Assembly: GCA_002686195.1 (NCBI GenBank)
Contig: NZAS01000129.1
Coordinates: 1-18,773, forward strand
Length of the DNA stretch: 18,773 nucleotides
From: Candidatus Pacearchaeota archaeon
GTDB taxonomy: Archaea > Nanoarchaeota > Nanoarchaeia > Pacearchaeales > GW2011-AR1
Direction of reading: 5' to 3'
Shown here: positions 8,387 to 17,076 of the stretch, one piece after another
Numbering within the stretch: position 1 is the stretch's first letter
Layout: each line of letters starts with the position of its first letter
The notes under the pieces: model-generated
The model's input: the letters and a program-made list of their open reading frames with translations, nothing else
What the model was told of the DNA's origin: nothing
The model's database searches: none
Position numbers and translations under genes: made by a program

Positions 8387-9094
8387 TCACTTCTCTACCA
8401 CAATGCTCAATTCAGATACAACGCCAGACTGAATTCCTGTTACTTGAACTGTGGAAGATATTTGTGATTTATTATCTGCGTCCCCGTAATAGTCAAACAC
8501 GCTGTCTGAAATAGAGCGAGTCTTTATAGTCAATGTTAATTGCGATCCACCAATACTGGTTGTTGTACTGTCTCTTGTCACAATATACGTAGCGATGTCA
8601 TCGGAATCGATTGAATCAGGTGTGTTATCAGAGCCATCAAGCTCCAAAAAGCGATAAGGGAGTTTTACTATAAACGCCTGGTCTCTTAATTCGGGATCGA
8701 TCGTATTTTCATCCGTAACGTTTTGACTTAACGTTAGTGACTGTGACGCTGTACTGCCTGTTCGTTTAAATGACATCTTTCCAGAGGTTACATCACCTGT
8801 CAAAGTTACACCCGGGAGCTTAACCAATGTTGGGTTAGAAAGACTAAGCAATTTGTTTTTCAAGCCAAAATTTTGATTCGTTTGAGCCTCAAATACGGGG
8901 GTGTTCTTCTCTATCTTTTCTTTCCCCACAGTCCGACCAAACTTTTTGATCGTCACATAATCAACTTCATCATCTCCAAGCGCAAATTTAACAATAGAAA
9001 AACTTCCATCATTTCTTGCCAGCAACTGTCGACCGTAATCAGTCAAGACTGCGTCTACGATAATATTGTTAGTGCTGTTATCCAAAAATCCCAT
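8387..9094 (-). CDS. Virion protein with tail-fibre-like N-terminus
   Basis: This 235-aa protein begins MGFLDNSTNNIIVDAVLTDY and continues GRQLLARNDGSFSIVKFALG, a form of the LTxxGR...A...F..GD motif known at the N-termini of phage tail-fibre and baseplate-attachment proteins. Close relatives are familiar from T4-like marine phages as unnamed structural proteins. The rest (about 60-235) is Thr/Ser-rich and probably beta structure. A matching N-terminal motif is present in the 315-aa gene at 17077-18024. The ATG at 9094 has GGAG eight bases upstream. It is the first gene after the 54-bp gap that holds a candidate promoter, so it may head a separate transcript covering the genes to its left. 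Confidence 0.78.
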   Translation of the reverse strand: MGFLDNSTNNIIVDAVLTDYGRQLLARNDGSFSIVKFALGDDEVDYVTIKKFGRTVGKEKIEKNTPVFEAQTNQNFGLKNKLLSLSNPTLVKLPGVTLTGDVTSGKMSFKRTGSTASQSLTLSQNVTDENTIDPELRDQAFIVKLPYRFLELDGSDNTPDSIDSDDIATYIVTRDSTTTSIGGSQLTLTIKTRSISDSVFDYYGDADNKSQISSTVQVTGIQSGVVSELSIVVEK

Positions 9095-9121
9095 AATATT
9101 GTCTCCACTACTCCACGCTTA

Positions 9122-9148
9122 ATTATAGCATAAATAAAATGGCGTAAA
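9122..9148 (-). promoter_or_regulatory. Candidate promoter, TGCTATAAT with TTTACG at 15 bp
   Basis: Read on the minus strand, the 54-bp gap between two structural genes contains TATAAT (9122-9127) preceded by TG one base further upstream, a perfect extended -10. TTTACG (9143-9148) lies 15 bases upstream. Transcription would start near 9115 and give a leader of about 20 bases before the ATG at 9094. The short spacing and poor match to TTGACA mean a standard sigma-70 -35 is not clear, so the extended -10 or a phage factor may drive it. The same TTTAC-plus-15-plus-TATAAT layout recurs at 18587-18613. Confidence 0.5.
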
Positions 9149-10972
9149 TTAACTGGTGTCTATCTCAGAAGAAAATTGCGACTTTTTGCTTTTTGTAGTA
9201 TTCTCAAGCCGGCTTTCGTCAATAGTAATGTTAATTTGCGCCTCGTCTAATCTGTCTACGTTTATCAATTGAAACACATACTTCGATAAAGGATCCATTG
9301 ATGTTGTACAGAAAGCTGGTATATCGTTACCAGCTCCCCGAGTTAATGTATACACTTCTGGATCAAAATAAATCGAAAGGTTGCTATGAGCGCTGTCTTT
9401 CATTGAGTCTACGAAGAAGTTTTCCTTTAAAAACCAATTTGGGTACTGCTTAGGCGCGCCTCCATACGAAATAAATTCTTTTTCTATCCTATTTTTAGAT
9501 TCATTAAACGAAACTTTTATCTGTGTTGAATATTTCGATGTCAATTGCCTTGCATCAATAACCGCTAAGGAATAAATATATGTTTTTGTCTTGTCAAATT
9601 TAGGATCGATATAGTATGTAGGCATGCAAGTTGTCACTTGCATCAAAGATGGGTCGATTGCTTCTTTGCTTATCGCTCTAATCACAGAATCATCCCAATC
9701 ATAGTGCACCAATAATTGGAATGGGTCGGCTGTTGTTTCCCGGCGAAAAACTTGCAAATATTTGACATCGCGCTGAGGATTTACTGGTGGTGCCCAGGTC
9801 ACCGAAAGGTTGTCATCATCATAATTGTAGTAAAAATTGATGTCGTTCGGAGGCTCAGGACGACGATCTTCAGTGATTGTTGTCTTTGCGACCGCAGCAG
9901 GACGAGAGGACAATAGAAATGTTCCAATAAAAACCTCTCCAGTGTCATAATCGGTAAGCGGAATTCGAAATTTCGCAATCGTTCTTGCGCTATATTCGTA
10001 AGTCATGCCATATGCAACTTCACTGTCATATGCAGTTCTAAGGCTTGTACCGACCGCTATCACGGGGGACATTGGGTATCTCTTCCCATTATAAATTCGA
10101 GTTTTCTCAAACACAAAGCCTACAACATCTGCTTGAGCGACAAACGTCGCATCCTCAGTCAGTTCCATATCAATAAAAGGTACGTCGAATAAATACTCAG
10201 CATTACTCACGTACTCATTTAAGTCTGGTTGGAGTGTATTAACAGCTGAACAAAATTTGTGCGTAGTATCATCAAGACGTAAGGAATTTCCAGCTTCAGC
10301 AGCTTTTCGAAGCAGCGACGGAGAATAACTCGTGTTTAAAACCCCTACAGTGTATTGACGTTTTTCTTTCTCGAAAAATGCTGCCTCTACTGGGTTGGAA
10401 GTTGCTGCTGGTGATGCAGACTCTCCGTCATACTTGAGCGATGGTGGTAACAAAGATTCTAACAAGTCAGAATCAACTTCACTCTCTTCAGACAACATTG
10501 TTAATAATTCTAATGGAGATGCTTCCTCCTCTCCAAAGCTAGCCAGACGTCGACGAAAGAAATTCTCTAAATTTGTTTGAAGCTGTTCATTAGAAAAAAT
10601 ATAAGAATCAAAATCCATTCCAGCAGCTTGAGTTTCAGTGTATATCTTTCCCTCATCAAGCGCTTTCTTAATCTCGTTTCTTGTGGACTTGATAGCGCTG
10701 TTTCTTGTGGACAAAATACTTTTTGGAGTGTCTTGGACACCAAAGTCAAGCTGTACATAGCGCGGAATTCGAGCATTTAAATTTGTGGTATCGACAGTTC
10801 CTTTTCGCAAAAATCTAGAAGAAAGATTTCCATTAACAGCTTCAGCGCCAGACTCATTTATTTTCTCATCAGAAACAAAAAAATTATAAGAAAAGCCAGC
10901 GGACAATGATGTAACTTCTGGAACATCAAAAAAATGAAGCGGCCTGCTTACGATCGATTCGCTACCCATCAT
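9149..10972 (-). CDS. Large virion protein with one FnIII-like domain
   Basis: This roughly 607-aa protein is beta-rich and probably belongs to the tail or baseplate. Numbering is from the GTG at 10975. Residues about 372-492 look like a fibronectin type III domain: proline-rich entry RRPEPPNDINFYYNY, strand NLSVTWAPP, VKYLQVFRRE, and TYIYSLAVIDARQL near the end. Before it, about 80-175 is charged and helical, with a short repeated STRN segment at 90-100. The C-terminus carries YVFQLINVDRLDEAQINITI, a pattern common in phage structural proteins. Its start overlaps the end of the 1222-aa gene. GTG at 10975 and ATG at 10972 or 10969 are all possible. The ATG codons are preferred because GGA lies five to eight bases upstream. 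I do not recognise a specific function, and FnIII domains in phage particles usually mediate surface contacts. Confidence 0.75.
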   Translation of the reverse strand: MMGSESIVSRPLHFFDVPEVTSLSAGFSYNFFVSDEKINESGAEAVNGNLSSRFLRKGTVDTTNLNARIPRYVQLDFGVQDTPKSILSTRNSAIKSTRNEIKKALDEGKIYTETQAAGMDFDSYIFSNEQLQTNLENFFRRRLASFGEEEASPLELLTMLSEESEVDSDLLESLLPPSLKYDGESASPAATSNPVEAAFFEKEKRQYTVGVLNTSYSPSLLRKAAEAGNSLRLDDTTHKFCSAVNTLQPDLNEYVSNAEYLFDVPFIDMELTEDATFVAQADVVGFVFEKTRIYNGKRYPMSPVIAVGTSLRTAYDSEVAYGMTYEYSARTIAKFRIPLTDYDTGEVFIGTFLLSSRPAAVAKTTITEDRRPEPPNDINFYYNYDDDNLSVTWAPPVNPQRDVKYLQVFRRETTADPFQLLVHYDWDDSVIRAISKEAIDPSLMQVTTCMPTYYIDPKFDKTKTYIYSLAVIDARQLTSKYSTQIKVSFNESKNRIEKEFISYGGAPKQYPNWFLKENFFVDSMKDSAHSNLSIYFDPEVYTLTRGAGNDIPAFCTTSMDPLSKYVFQLINVDRLDEAQINITIDESRLENTTKSKKSQFSSEIDTS

Positions 10973-13900
10973 CACTTTCCGCAGTTTGTTCTGGAATCGT
11001 AATTGTTACTCGAAAGGTTGACAATTCAACTCCTTGTGACGTCTCTAGCCCGATACCCACTTCTTCTTGAGCGATTGTTAATTGGTCATTAGTCATGTTC
11101 TCAATAGCAGCATCATCACCAACAGTCTCATCTGCTATCTCAAAATCATAAGGGTCGAAAGGAAGAAGAAGAATATTCTCGAACTTGCTCCCCAGCGCTA
11201 GTCGATCTGAAATCGTATCAGTGTCTGCAATCACTCCAATTGCACTTAAATATTCCCAGACAGAAAATGCAATAACATCAGTACCAAAATCAATCTCCAG
11301 ATCCAACGTTGACGATGAGCTGTCAAACCAGCTAAATGAAGCAAGAGCGCGCTCATCTGGATCGAAAGCCAAATTACTTCCAGACAAAAAACTTAATGAT
11401 GACGTATCAACACCGCTTGCGAAGGGTAAACCAACGCTCTTCTTTGATAATTCAGAAATTCTAGTATCGCCAATAGGATAATTCACTATAGAAAAGTCAA
11501 CATCGTATAAAAGCGATACGTACATTTTTAGCGCTTCGCTTATTTTTAAATTCTTAATAGACGCAGCCATAACACCACTTTCGTCTGTATCTAAAATATC
11601 ATGCTCAGCCATTGCACTTTCCACTAGCGAGCTATCAAAAACAGAATAATTCACTTCAACCTCGCCATCATCCACGGGAGAAACTGATTTTAAGCGCACA
11701 TTTCTTGGGAATGAGAAAACTTGCTCCTTAAATTTCAGCGTTGGACGAGTTAAGTCAATCTTCTCAATCTGGACTTCGAATACATCACTTGAAAGTGTAG
11801 TGGATTCTCTTGATGTGTCTTCTAATGAAACAGGGATGTTATACAACGCATCACATAACCCGGACGGCAACGCAATTGCAATAATTTTCTTCGATTCAGA
11901 AAACGATTCTTCTTTCATCATATCAGAAAAAAATGTCAATGCATCATCGCTTAAAAGAGGGTCTCTAGTCATGACACCAGAAAACGCTCCAAAATCAGAA
12001 TTATAACTAGACACAAATCCGCCCAGTGTCATCGCCAAATCGCTTGAAACCGGGAGACCTTCTTGTACTCTGTTTTGTAACGTTAACGCCGCTGATGACT
12101 CATCCGTGTCAGTAAGTAAGGTAGACTGCAGTGCGATAAAGGCAAGGGAAGCGTTATCAAGAAATTCAGAAAATGTTGCCGGTATTGTTGCGACTAATGC
12201 TTCTTCATTTACTAAGCTGTCTACAATCCTACCTAGCGTATCGGATGCGCTACTTATCTCATCTAAATCAACTTCATCTTGAAAGGCGTCGGTTAATCCC
12301 TCGCTCATATCTACTAATTTCTCTGTGTCTATTACAACATCTGTGCTTACAGTTGTTGTGTCATTAGCGATAGAGGTATAGCTCTTCTTCGCGGCGAATG
12401 CTTGAATCTTCGTAATACACATGAAAAAAGCTATCTCAATATTGCCGCGGCTTATCGCAGAATAAGCTGTTGAAGTACCACTAAAGCAAGACCCATCAGG
12501 AGATGAAAACATTTCAATAAAATCATCGAATATTGTTAATAATGTTATAAAAACATCGCCCTCAGTTGTCAAAGTAACAAGCGACAGAAGGGAAGAATAT
12601 ACGTTACTTTCAGTTAAATTTGTTGACGAAGGTGATGAAGAGCCTGTTGTGCTGGTACTTGTCAAGTAGTCTAAGAGCAACGCAGCAGTCGCGGCGCAAA
12701 TATCCTGATATCCGCTAGAAAGAGCAGGTCGAGTTGTTTCCGTAGTTGTTACGCTTGGGTTCAAATCAACAGTAGTGACTAGTTTGTTAGACGTCTCAGC
12801 AGTCTCAGCAATAACCTCACTACTCGCCACTGCTGCGACTAAAGTACTGCCCACGTTTGACGCGACTGTAGTCGTAGAAGACTTTGTTGCAGTTCTAGTA
12901 GGAGTGGGCATTGACAACGTAACAGCACCGACCATCCTCGTTGGTGCGAATGAAGAAACCTTTGTAATCGACGGGGCTTCCTCCAAAGTGGCGCTAGCGC
13001 CACTTTGAATCGTAGACGTTGTTCGCGTATTTGGAGCCGAAGCGAGCGATCCAACTACTTTAGCACGAGATGAAGACTTAAGTGTACTCACCACAGCCGG
13101 ACGAGCTAGCTCTTCCTTTAATGCTGCAAGGAACAACATTAATTGAGCCAGCATCTTCTGGTCTTTGCCGGCTGCAACTAATAATAAAAATTCTACAACA
13201 TCTTTGCGCGCTGGTGACGATTGCGCAACCAAGTTCAATAACGGTACAACTACATCTTGGATTATCAGAATAAAAGCACCGACAGATGGTGCATAGTCTG
13301 ACGCGAAATCCCCAGTGTCAAGAAATGCTGCTATAATGGAAAATGCGCTTTTTCCCGTCGCGGCGATCTCAGCATAAACAGTCGAGGCAGTACTAGCGTG
13401 TAGCCTTTTTGCAATATCTGGTCCTGAGGCAAAAAAGATTCCAGAATCATCGGGGAGAATATCACGAGGTTCGAAAGGAAACGTAAAAGTATACCTTCCG
13501 TCATCTGCTTGTGCGAATGAACGTAACCCAAGAAAATTAATGTTTGCATTTTTTCCTGGCATGATTGAATTATTATTAAGCCGAGCTTGGAGCGTCGATG
13601 CAGCTGTTTGATTAATCCCCAACTTCGAAGCGTTATAAGACAACTTCAATTCCGAACTAATTTGATACAGCAGAATTTTTAGAGCGCGCTCTTCGTCTGT
13701 GCCTAAAACAGCGTCTAAATAATCAAATGCCTTATCACTCTTTAGCACTTCCTTGAGAGCAGTTATTCCTGCGGGCTTTTCTGGCAAGCTTGCACCGTCG
13801 GAAGGAATTTCACGTTCCTCTGCTTCAAAAAGACGAGGTGAACAATTATCAACAGCCAATGCATAGTCACGTAATATTGTCAACAGCAATTGCGTATTAG

Positions 13901-14630
13901 ACGCTTCGCTGGTAGAATTGTTAGCCAAAGAAAGAAAGCTTACTGCGTCTTCTAAAATACTGAAATTTGAAGCATCTAAACTTTTAAGGAAAAGCTTTGT
14001 CTGGCTAACGAACTGGGAATACGTCTCTAGATATTCAAGGTCAAGTAGACCCTGTGTAGATGTATCGATGTCTTCTGGAAGATTTTCAATGTTTAACACC
14101 TTAATCGCTCTATTGATCTTAAGAATATTTCCGATGGGGGTTGCCTTTGTTCCGGTGGAGTCCAGTGTCGGCAAAAAATCCAGCATCCCAAAAACTATTG
14201 GTCGTAATGTGCCATCAATAATAAGAGAATTCTCCCTAGTTTCAGTTATTAGTGCACTAGCATCTTTAGAGGAGCCGATCTTTCGTGGCGATGATGTAGT
14301 AGATTTCTTCTTTTTTCCTGCCTGTAATTGGTACGCTTCCAATTTTTTACGTTCTGCTTGCTGGTTCTTTTTTTCTATCCTTGATTGTTCTGCTGTTTGG
14401 AGCGGAGCAGCTGTTTTTTGTCGGGAACTTGTAGAAGAACTTTTTGTCTTGGATAATCTTCCCGCTCTACCCGATTTTGATTTTTTTGTAGCTTTGGTCT
14501 CAGCCGAACGCTTTATCAATAGTGCCGCGGCTTTTTCCTCACCAAGTAACAATTGCGCCAAGCTAACAACCTCAGCTTGGTCAACAGACGTTAGTGGTAA
14601 TAGGTTTGCATTGTCTAGTAAGCTTGCCAT
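10962..14630 (-). CDS. Unrecognised 1222-aa virion-type protein
   Basis: I do not recognise this protein. It is the largest in the window and sits between two FnIII-containing proteins. The N-terminal 40 residues look helical. Residues 41-120 are a disordered, lysine- and serine-rich tail containing KATKKSKSGRAGR, AGKKKKSTTSSPRK and similar. Residues about 130-510 are mixed alpha/beta with several helical Leu-rich stretches. Residues about 515-670 form a Ser/Thr/Ala-rich linker. About 670-1222 is a second folded, acidic region ending in FRVTITIPEQTAESDDG. No enzymatic motif, transmembrane segment or signal peptide is visible, and the lack of long amphipathic coils argues against a tape measure. 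Its ATG overlaps the upstream stop as TAATG (14632-14628), so translation is probably coupled. A structural role is inferred from size and position only. Confidence 0.72.
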   Translation of the reverse strand: MASLLDNANLLPLTSVDQAEVVSLAQLLLGEEKAAALLIKRSAETKATKKSKSGRAGRLSKTKSSSTSSRQKTAAPLQTAEQSRIEKKNQQAERKKLEAYQLQAGKKKKSTTSSPRKIGSSKDASALITETRENSLIIDGTLRPIVFGMLDFLPTLDSTGTKATPIGNILKINRAIKVLNIENLPEDIDTSTQGLLDLEYLETYSQFVSQTKLFLKSLDASNFSILEDAVSFLSLANNSTSEASNTQLLLTILRDYALAVDNCSPRLFEAEEREIPSDGASLPEKPAGITALKEVLKSDKAFDYLDAVLGTDEERALKILLYQISSELKLSYNASKLGINQTAASTLQARLNNNSIMPGKNANINFLGLRSFAQADDGRYTFTFPFEPRDILPDDSGIFFASGPDIAKRLHASTASTVYAEIAATGKSAFSIIAAFLDTGDFASDYAPSVGAFILIIQDVVVPLLNLVAQSSPARKDVVEFLLLVAAGKDQKMLAQLMLFLAALKEELARPAVVSTLKSSSRAKVVGSLASAPNTRTTSTIQSGASATLEEAPSITKVSSFAPTRMVGAVTLSMPTPTRTATKSSTTTVASNVGSTLVAAVASSEVIAETAETSNKLVTTVDLNPSVTTTETTRPALSSGYQDICAATAALLLDYLTSTSTTGSSSPSSTNLTESNVYSSLLSLVTLTTEGDVFITLLTIFDDFIEMFSSPDGSCFSGTSTAYSAISRGNIEIAFFMCITKIQAFAAKKSYTSIANDTTTVSTDVVIDTEKLVDMSEGLTDAFQDEVDLDEISSASDTLGRIVDSLVNEEALVATIPATFSEFLDNASLAFIALQSTLLTDTDESSAALTLQNRVQEGLPVSSDLAMTLGGFVSSYNSDFGAFSGVMTRDPLLSDDALTFFSDMMKEESFSESKKIIAIALPSGLCDALYNIPVSLEDTSRESTTLSSDVFEVQIEKIDLTRPTLKFKEQVFSFPRNVRLKSVSPVDDGEVEVNYSVFDSSLVESAMAEHDILDTDESGVMAASIKNLKISEALKMYVSLLYDVDFSIVNYPIGDTRISELSKKSVGLPFASGVDTSSLSFLSGSNLAFDPDERALASFSWFDSSSSTLDLEIDFGTDVIAFSVWEYLSAIGVIADTDTISDRLALGSKFENILLLPFDPYDFEIADETVGDDAAIENMTNDQLTIAQEEVGIGLETSQGVELSTFRVTITIPEQTAESDDG
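12984..13007. repeat. Perfect 24-bp palindrome inside the 1222-aa gene
   Basis: The sequence CAAAGTGGCGCTAGCGCCACTTTG begins with CAAAGTGGCGCT and continues as its exact reverse complement. It starts on a codon boundary and encodes eight residues, Q542 to L549 (QSGASATL), in the Ser/Thr-rich linker. In RNA it would form a 10-bp stem with a CUAG loop. Base complementarity was checked by hand and stops at both ends. It could be a protein-binding site, a cruciform or mRNA hairpin, or a small in-frame insertion. Confidence 0.85.
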
Positions 14631-17068
14631 TATCTTTGTATAACCACCGCGCTACGTAATTCATGTGATGTCAATCCCGCAAGCTGCTGGATCCTTACAC
14701 TGGAAGTCTTTATAGATGTCAGCTCTTTAAAAGAAATATTTATAGGTCTAATTTCATAAGCGTAATTTGAATCATAAGATATTTTACGATCTATAAAATG
14801 ACGATAAGAAAAATTCATTGAAGAAAAATCAGCGTGAACTGTGCCGAGTAGCTCGGAGCCGCCGCCCGAACCAATATACACTTGGAAATGGTCCACTTCT
14901 CTCATATCACCGGCAAACACCCACTTAATTAGATTACTGTCTGCTCTGGCTTCGACAGTTGCAGAAGATCCCTTCACAGCCGAAAAGGGAATTGCTATTT
15001 CGACTGTTGTTTGAACTGCTGTTCTGCCCGCCAAAAACGGGTCGTTTGGCTCAAGCGCTGTCGGTACAGAGGAATCGTGTTGTCTTGAAGTTGATGCCAA
15101 CGTACTTTTTCGCAATTGCAAAGGACCACGAAATTTCTGTACCGATCTTGAAAAAGACAATAACGTGGATTGGTCTACCTCTGCTGTTATTAGTTTATCA
15201 AACAGCGTGTTTGCAGGCCTAATACATGCAGTAATTTTGTAAGAATATCTTGCTCCAGCAACAATAGGCTTAATGTTTTTTTGCTGCTGGAGGCTCAACG
15301 AATCAGTGAATGTTCCTGCTTCTTGTATCCCAAAAGACTCAATTTCACCAGTCTTAAAATTCTCTCGCTCTATAAGAAATACGATCAAAGAAGAAAATTT
15401 ATCCCGACTACCTGCGACATCACCCCCAAATAGCCCGGCTTGCTTTGCTTCTGCTAGTACGCTCTCAATTTCTTCAAACCCAAATTCAGTAAATTTCCCT
15501 TCGACAGAAAAACTAACCGATTGACTCCCCTTTCCAGATGTCAATGTTGCAGCTCCCACAGACATAGAAACCTTTTTATTGTCTTCTTGTGATTCAACGA
15601 ATTCTATAATCGCAGCTTTTCCCAGCACCTCTTTTCCATAGCGTGTGTATGTCACTGGAACATATTTGTACATCGATCCAGGTGGAGGTCGGTCACGAAA
15701 ATTAACCAGATCGTCAGGCGACGTTACAAATTGAATCTGCTCATCAAGCGACCCAGTTCCAACTATTACAAATCCGCTTCCCGTTTGTGCTTGTTTCTTT
15801 GCGTATGAATTATGCGTAAGGTTGTATCTTCTTAGAGCCACTGAAACAGCATCCTTGGGAAAGTCTGTTACAGACGTTGTTATTATATTAGACGCTATAG
15901 CTGACGTTGCTGTTCCCTTCCCAGAATAATCAAGCTTTATTTCCTGTCGTGGCGTAATCACTACAGAAGAAAACTTCTCAGCCGGCCTTGAATTAGTTCC
16001 AAAACACAGGGCTCTATACATAACAGGGTTTGCAGTTGCAACTTTATCACGAAAACGGATCTCTCCATCCCCAACCTCTAAATCCTCATCAATCACTAGC
16101 GACCATTTCGTACCAGCAGAATTATCGGTGGGAGCCAATCGACGAAATAATTTAACTCTCGTGGCTTTTGAGTCTATCTGTTCTAGTCCTACAGATAATT
16201 CTCCAACACCCAATAAGCCCGCTTGTAGCGCCGGTGGCTTTATTGGGGTTAAAAAATCATTAACAATTTTCGCATGAGAAATTGTTGTCCCTGCTTCTGC
16301 AACGACTACACCCTTGCTTGTCCTTAGTTGAGCATGAAGATAAAACGTTGACCTACTCTTTAGTCTTTTTTCAGAAAGCGTCATTCTTCGTTTTAATTTC
16401 GCAGTGTTCAAATATACCACAAATGCCTTCGGGTCAATCTCTGTCTTTCTCTCACGGAACATTACTTTTTGTGCCAGCATAGCATCAGCTGGGCCCAAGA
16501 GAGAAAGAACGGTCGGACGAGAGGTTTGGGGACTACCAATTTGAGCAGGGTCTTGCTTTGTTGAAATAAGAGTAGGAGCTACTTTTTGTAAGCTTATTTT
16601 TTTTCGACGAGGTAGACTACCAGATATCGGCAAATTATACCGTTCTTGCCTTAAAATTGGGGTGGTAATATAATTCACGGGACGCCAATACGATATTGTA
16701 CCTGCGCTTATTAGCCTTGCAACGCGGTTAGAAATCACGCCCGTTATCTCTGTCTTTCGATAAGCAAAGCGAGTGGACCTTGCTTTTTTTCGTTTTGCTT
16801 GAGATTTCTTTTCCAAAACTTTTGTCGATTTTCTAAATGATTTCGGACGGACAGCAGGGGGTTTAACTTTCGATTTTTGAGGCTTTTTTGGAAGTAAGCT
16901 TATCTCTAGATGCAATGCACCAGCTCTTACGGCCTTCGTAACATCGATCCTAAACGCGAATTCATATATAAAATTTCTTGTGCCCTCCTTCCCCCAGACT
17001 CCTAACAACCGTGCAGGTTGGTTCGGTATCTGTACCATGTCGGTAGAAATTGGGGGCTTAAATAACAT
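14630..17068 (-). CDS. Virion protein with several FnIII-like segments
   Basis: This 812-aa protein is probably a tail or baseplate surface component. After an N-terminal beta region (1-58) comes a strongly basic stretch (about 60-105, including KKSQAKRKKARSTRFAYRK), then further basic linker to about 250. Four segments resemble fibronectin type III or related sandwiches: about 274-374 (ATRVKLFRR, VMYRALCFGTNSRP), 378-495 (VSVALRRYNL, YKYVPVTYTRYGKE), 500-630 (ARYSYKITACIRP) and 705-795 (NLIKWVFAGDM, HFQVYIG, YAYEIRPINI). The repeats are divergent and the assignment rests on strand patterning rather than strict motifs. The gene lies 8 bases after its upstream neighbour and its TAA stop overlaps the next ATG. 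The Shine-Dalgarno is weak. The basic region could bind DNA, RNA or acidic partner proteins. No enzymatic motif is seen. Confidence 0.75.
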   Translation of the reverse strand: MLFKPPISTDMVQIPNQPARLLGVWGKEGTRNFIYEFAFRIDVTKAVRAGALHLEISLLPKKPQKSKVKPPAVRPKSFRKSTKVLEKKSQAKRKKARSTRFAYRKTEITGVISNRVARLISAGTISYWRPVNYITTPILRQERYNLPISGSLPRRKKISLQKVAPTLISTKQDPAQIGSPQTSRPTVLSLLGPADAMLAQKVMFRERKTEIDPKAFVVYLNTAKLKRRMTLSEKRLKSRSTFYLHAQLRTSKGVVVAEAGTTISHAKIVNDFLTPIKPPALQAGLLGVGELSVGLEQIDSKATRVKLFRRLAPTDNSAGTKWSLVIDEDLEVGDGEIRFRDKVATANPVMYRALCFGTNSRPAEKFSSVVITPRQEIKLDYSGKGTATSAIASNIITTSVTDFPKDAVSVALRRYNLTHNSYAKKQAQTGSGFVIVGTGSLDEQIQFVTSPDDLVNFRDRPPPGSMYKYVPVTYTRYGKEVLGKAAIIEFVESQEDNKKVSMSVGAATLTSGKGSQSVSFSVEGKFTEFGFEEIESVLAEAKQAGLFGGDVAGSRDKFSSLIVFLIERENFKTGEIESFGIQEAGTFTDSLSLQQQKNIKPIVAGARYSYKITACIRPANTLFDKLITAEVDQSTLLSFSRSVQKFRGPLQLRKSTLASTSRQHDSSVPTALEPNDPFLAGRTAVQTTVEIAIPFSAVKGSSATVEARADSNLIKWVFAGDMREVDHFQVYIGSGGGSELLGTVHADFSSMNFSYRHFIDRKISYDSNYAYEIRPINISFKELTSIKTSSVRIQQLAGLTSHELRSAVVIQR

Positions 17069-17076
17069 CTAGCAGC

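Noticed and set aside
10567..10776. 69-codon minus-strand frame inside the 608-aa gene
   Set aside because: It overlaps the larger gene in another frame, has no ribosome site, and its composition is not protein-like.
10962..14630. Tail tape measure protein
   Set aside because: The length would fit, but there are no long helical repeats, no hydrophobic membrane segments, and a large Ser/Thr-rich linker. There is no positive evidence.
13918..14643. 241-codon open frame on the plus strand
   Set aside because: It lies wholly antisense to the 1222-aa gene, has no ribosome site, and its Ser/Phe/Cys-rich product looks like a mirror of the Ser/Lys/Glu-rich sense protein. All other genes are on the minus strand.
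14737..14744. TATAAATA (T4 late promoter core) on the minus strand, also at 18368-18375
   Set aside because: Both are inside coding sequence, and about one such 8-mer per strand is expected by chance in AT-rich DNA of this length.
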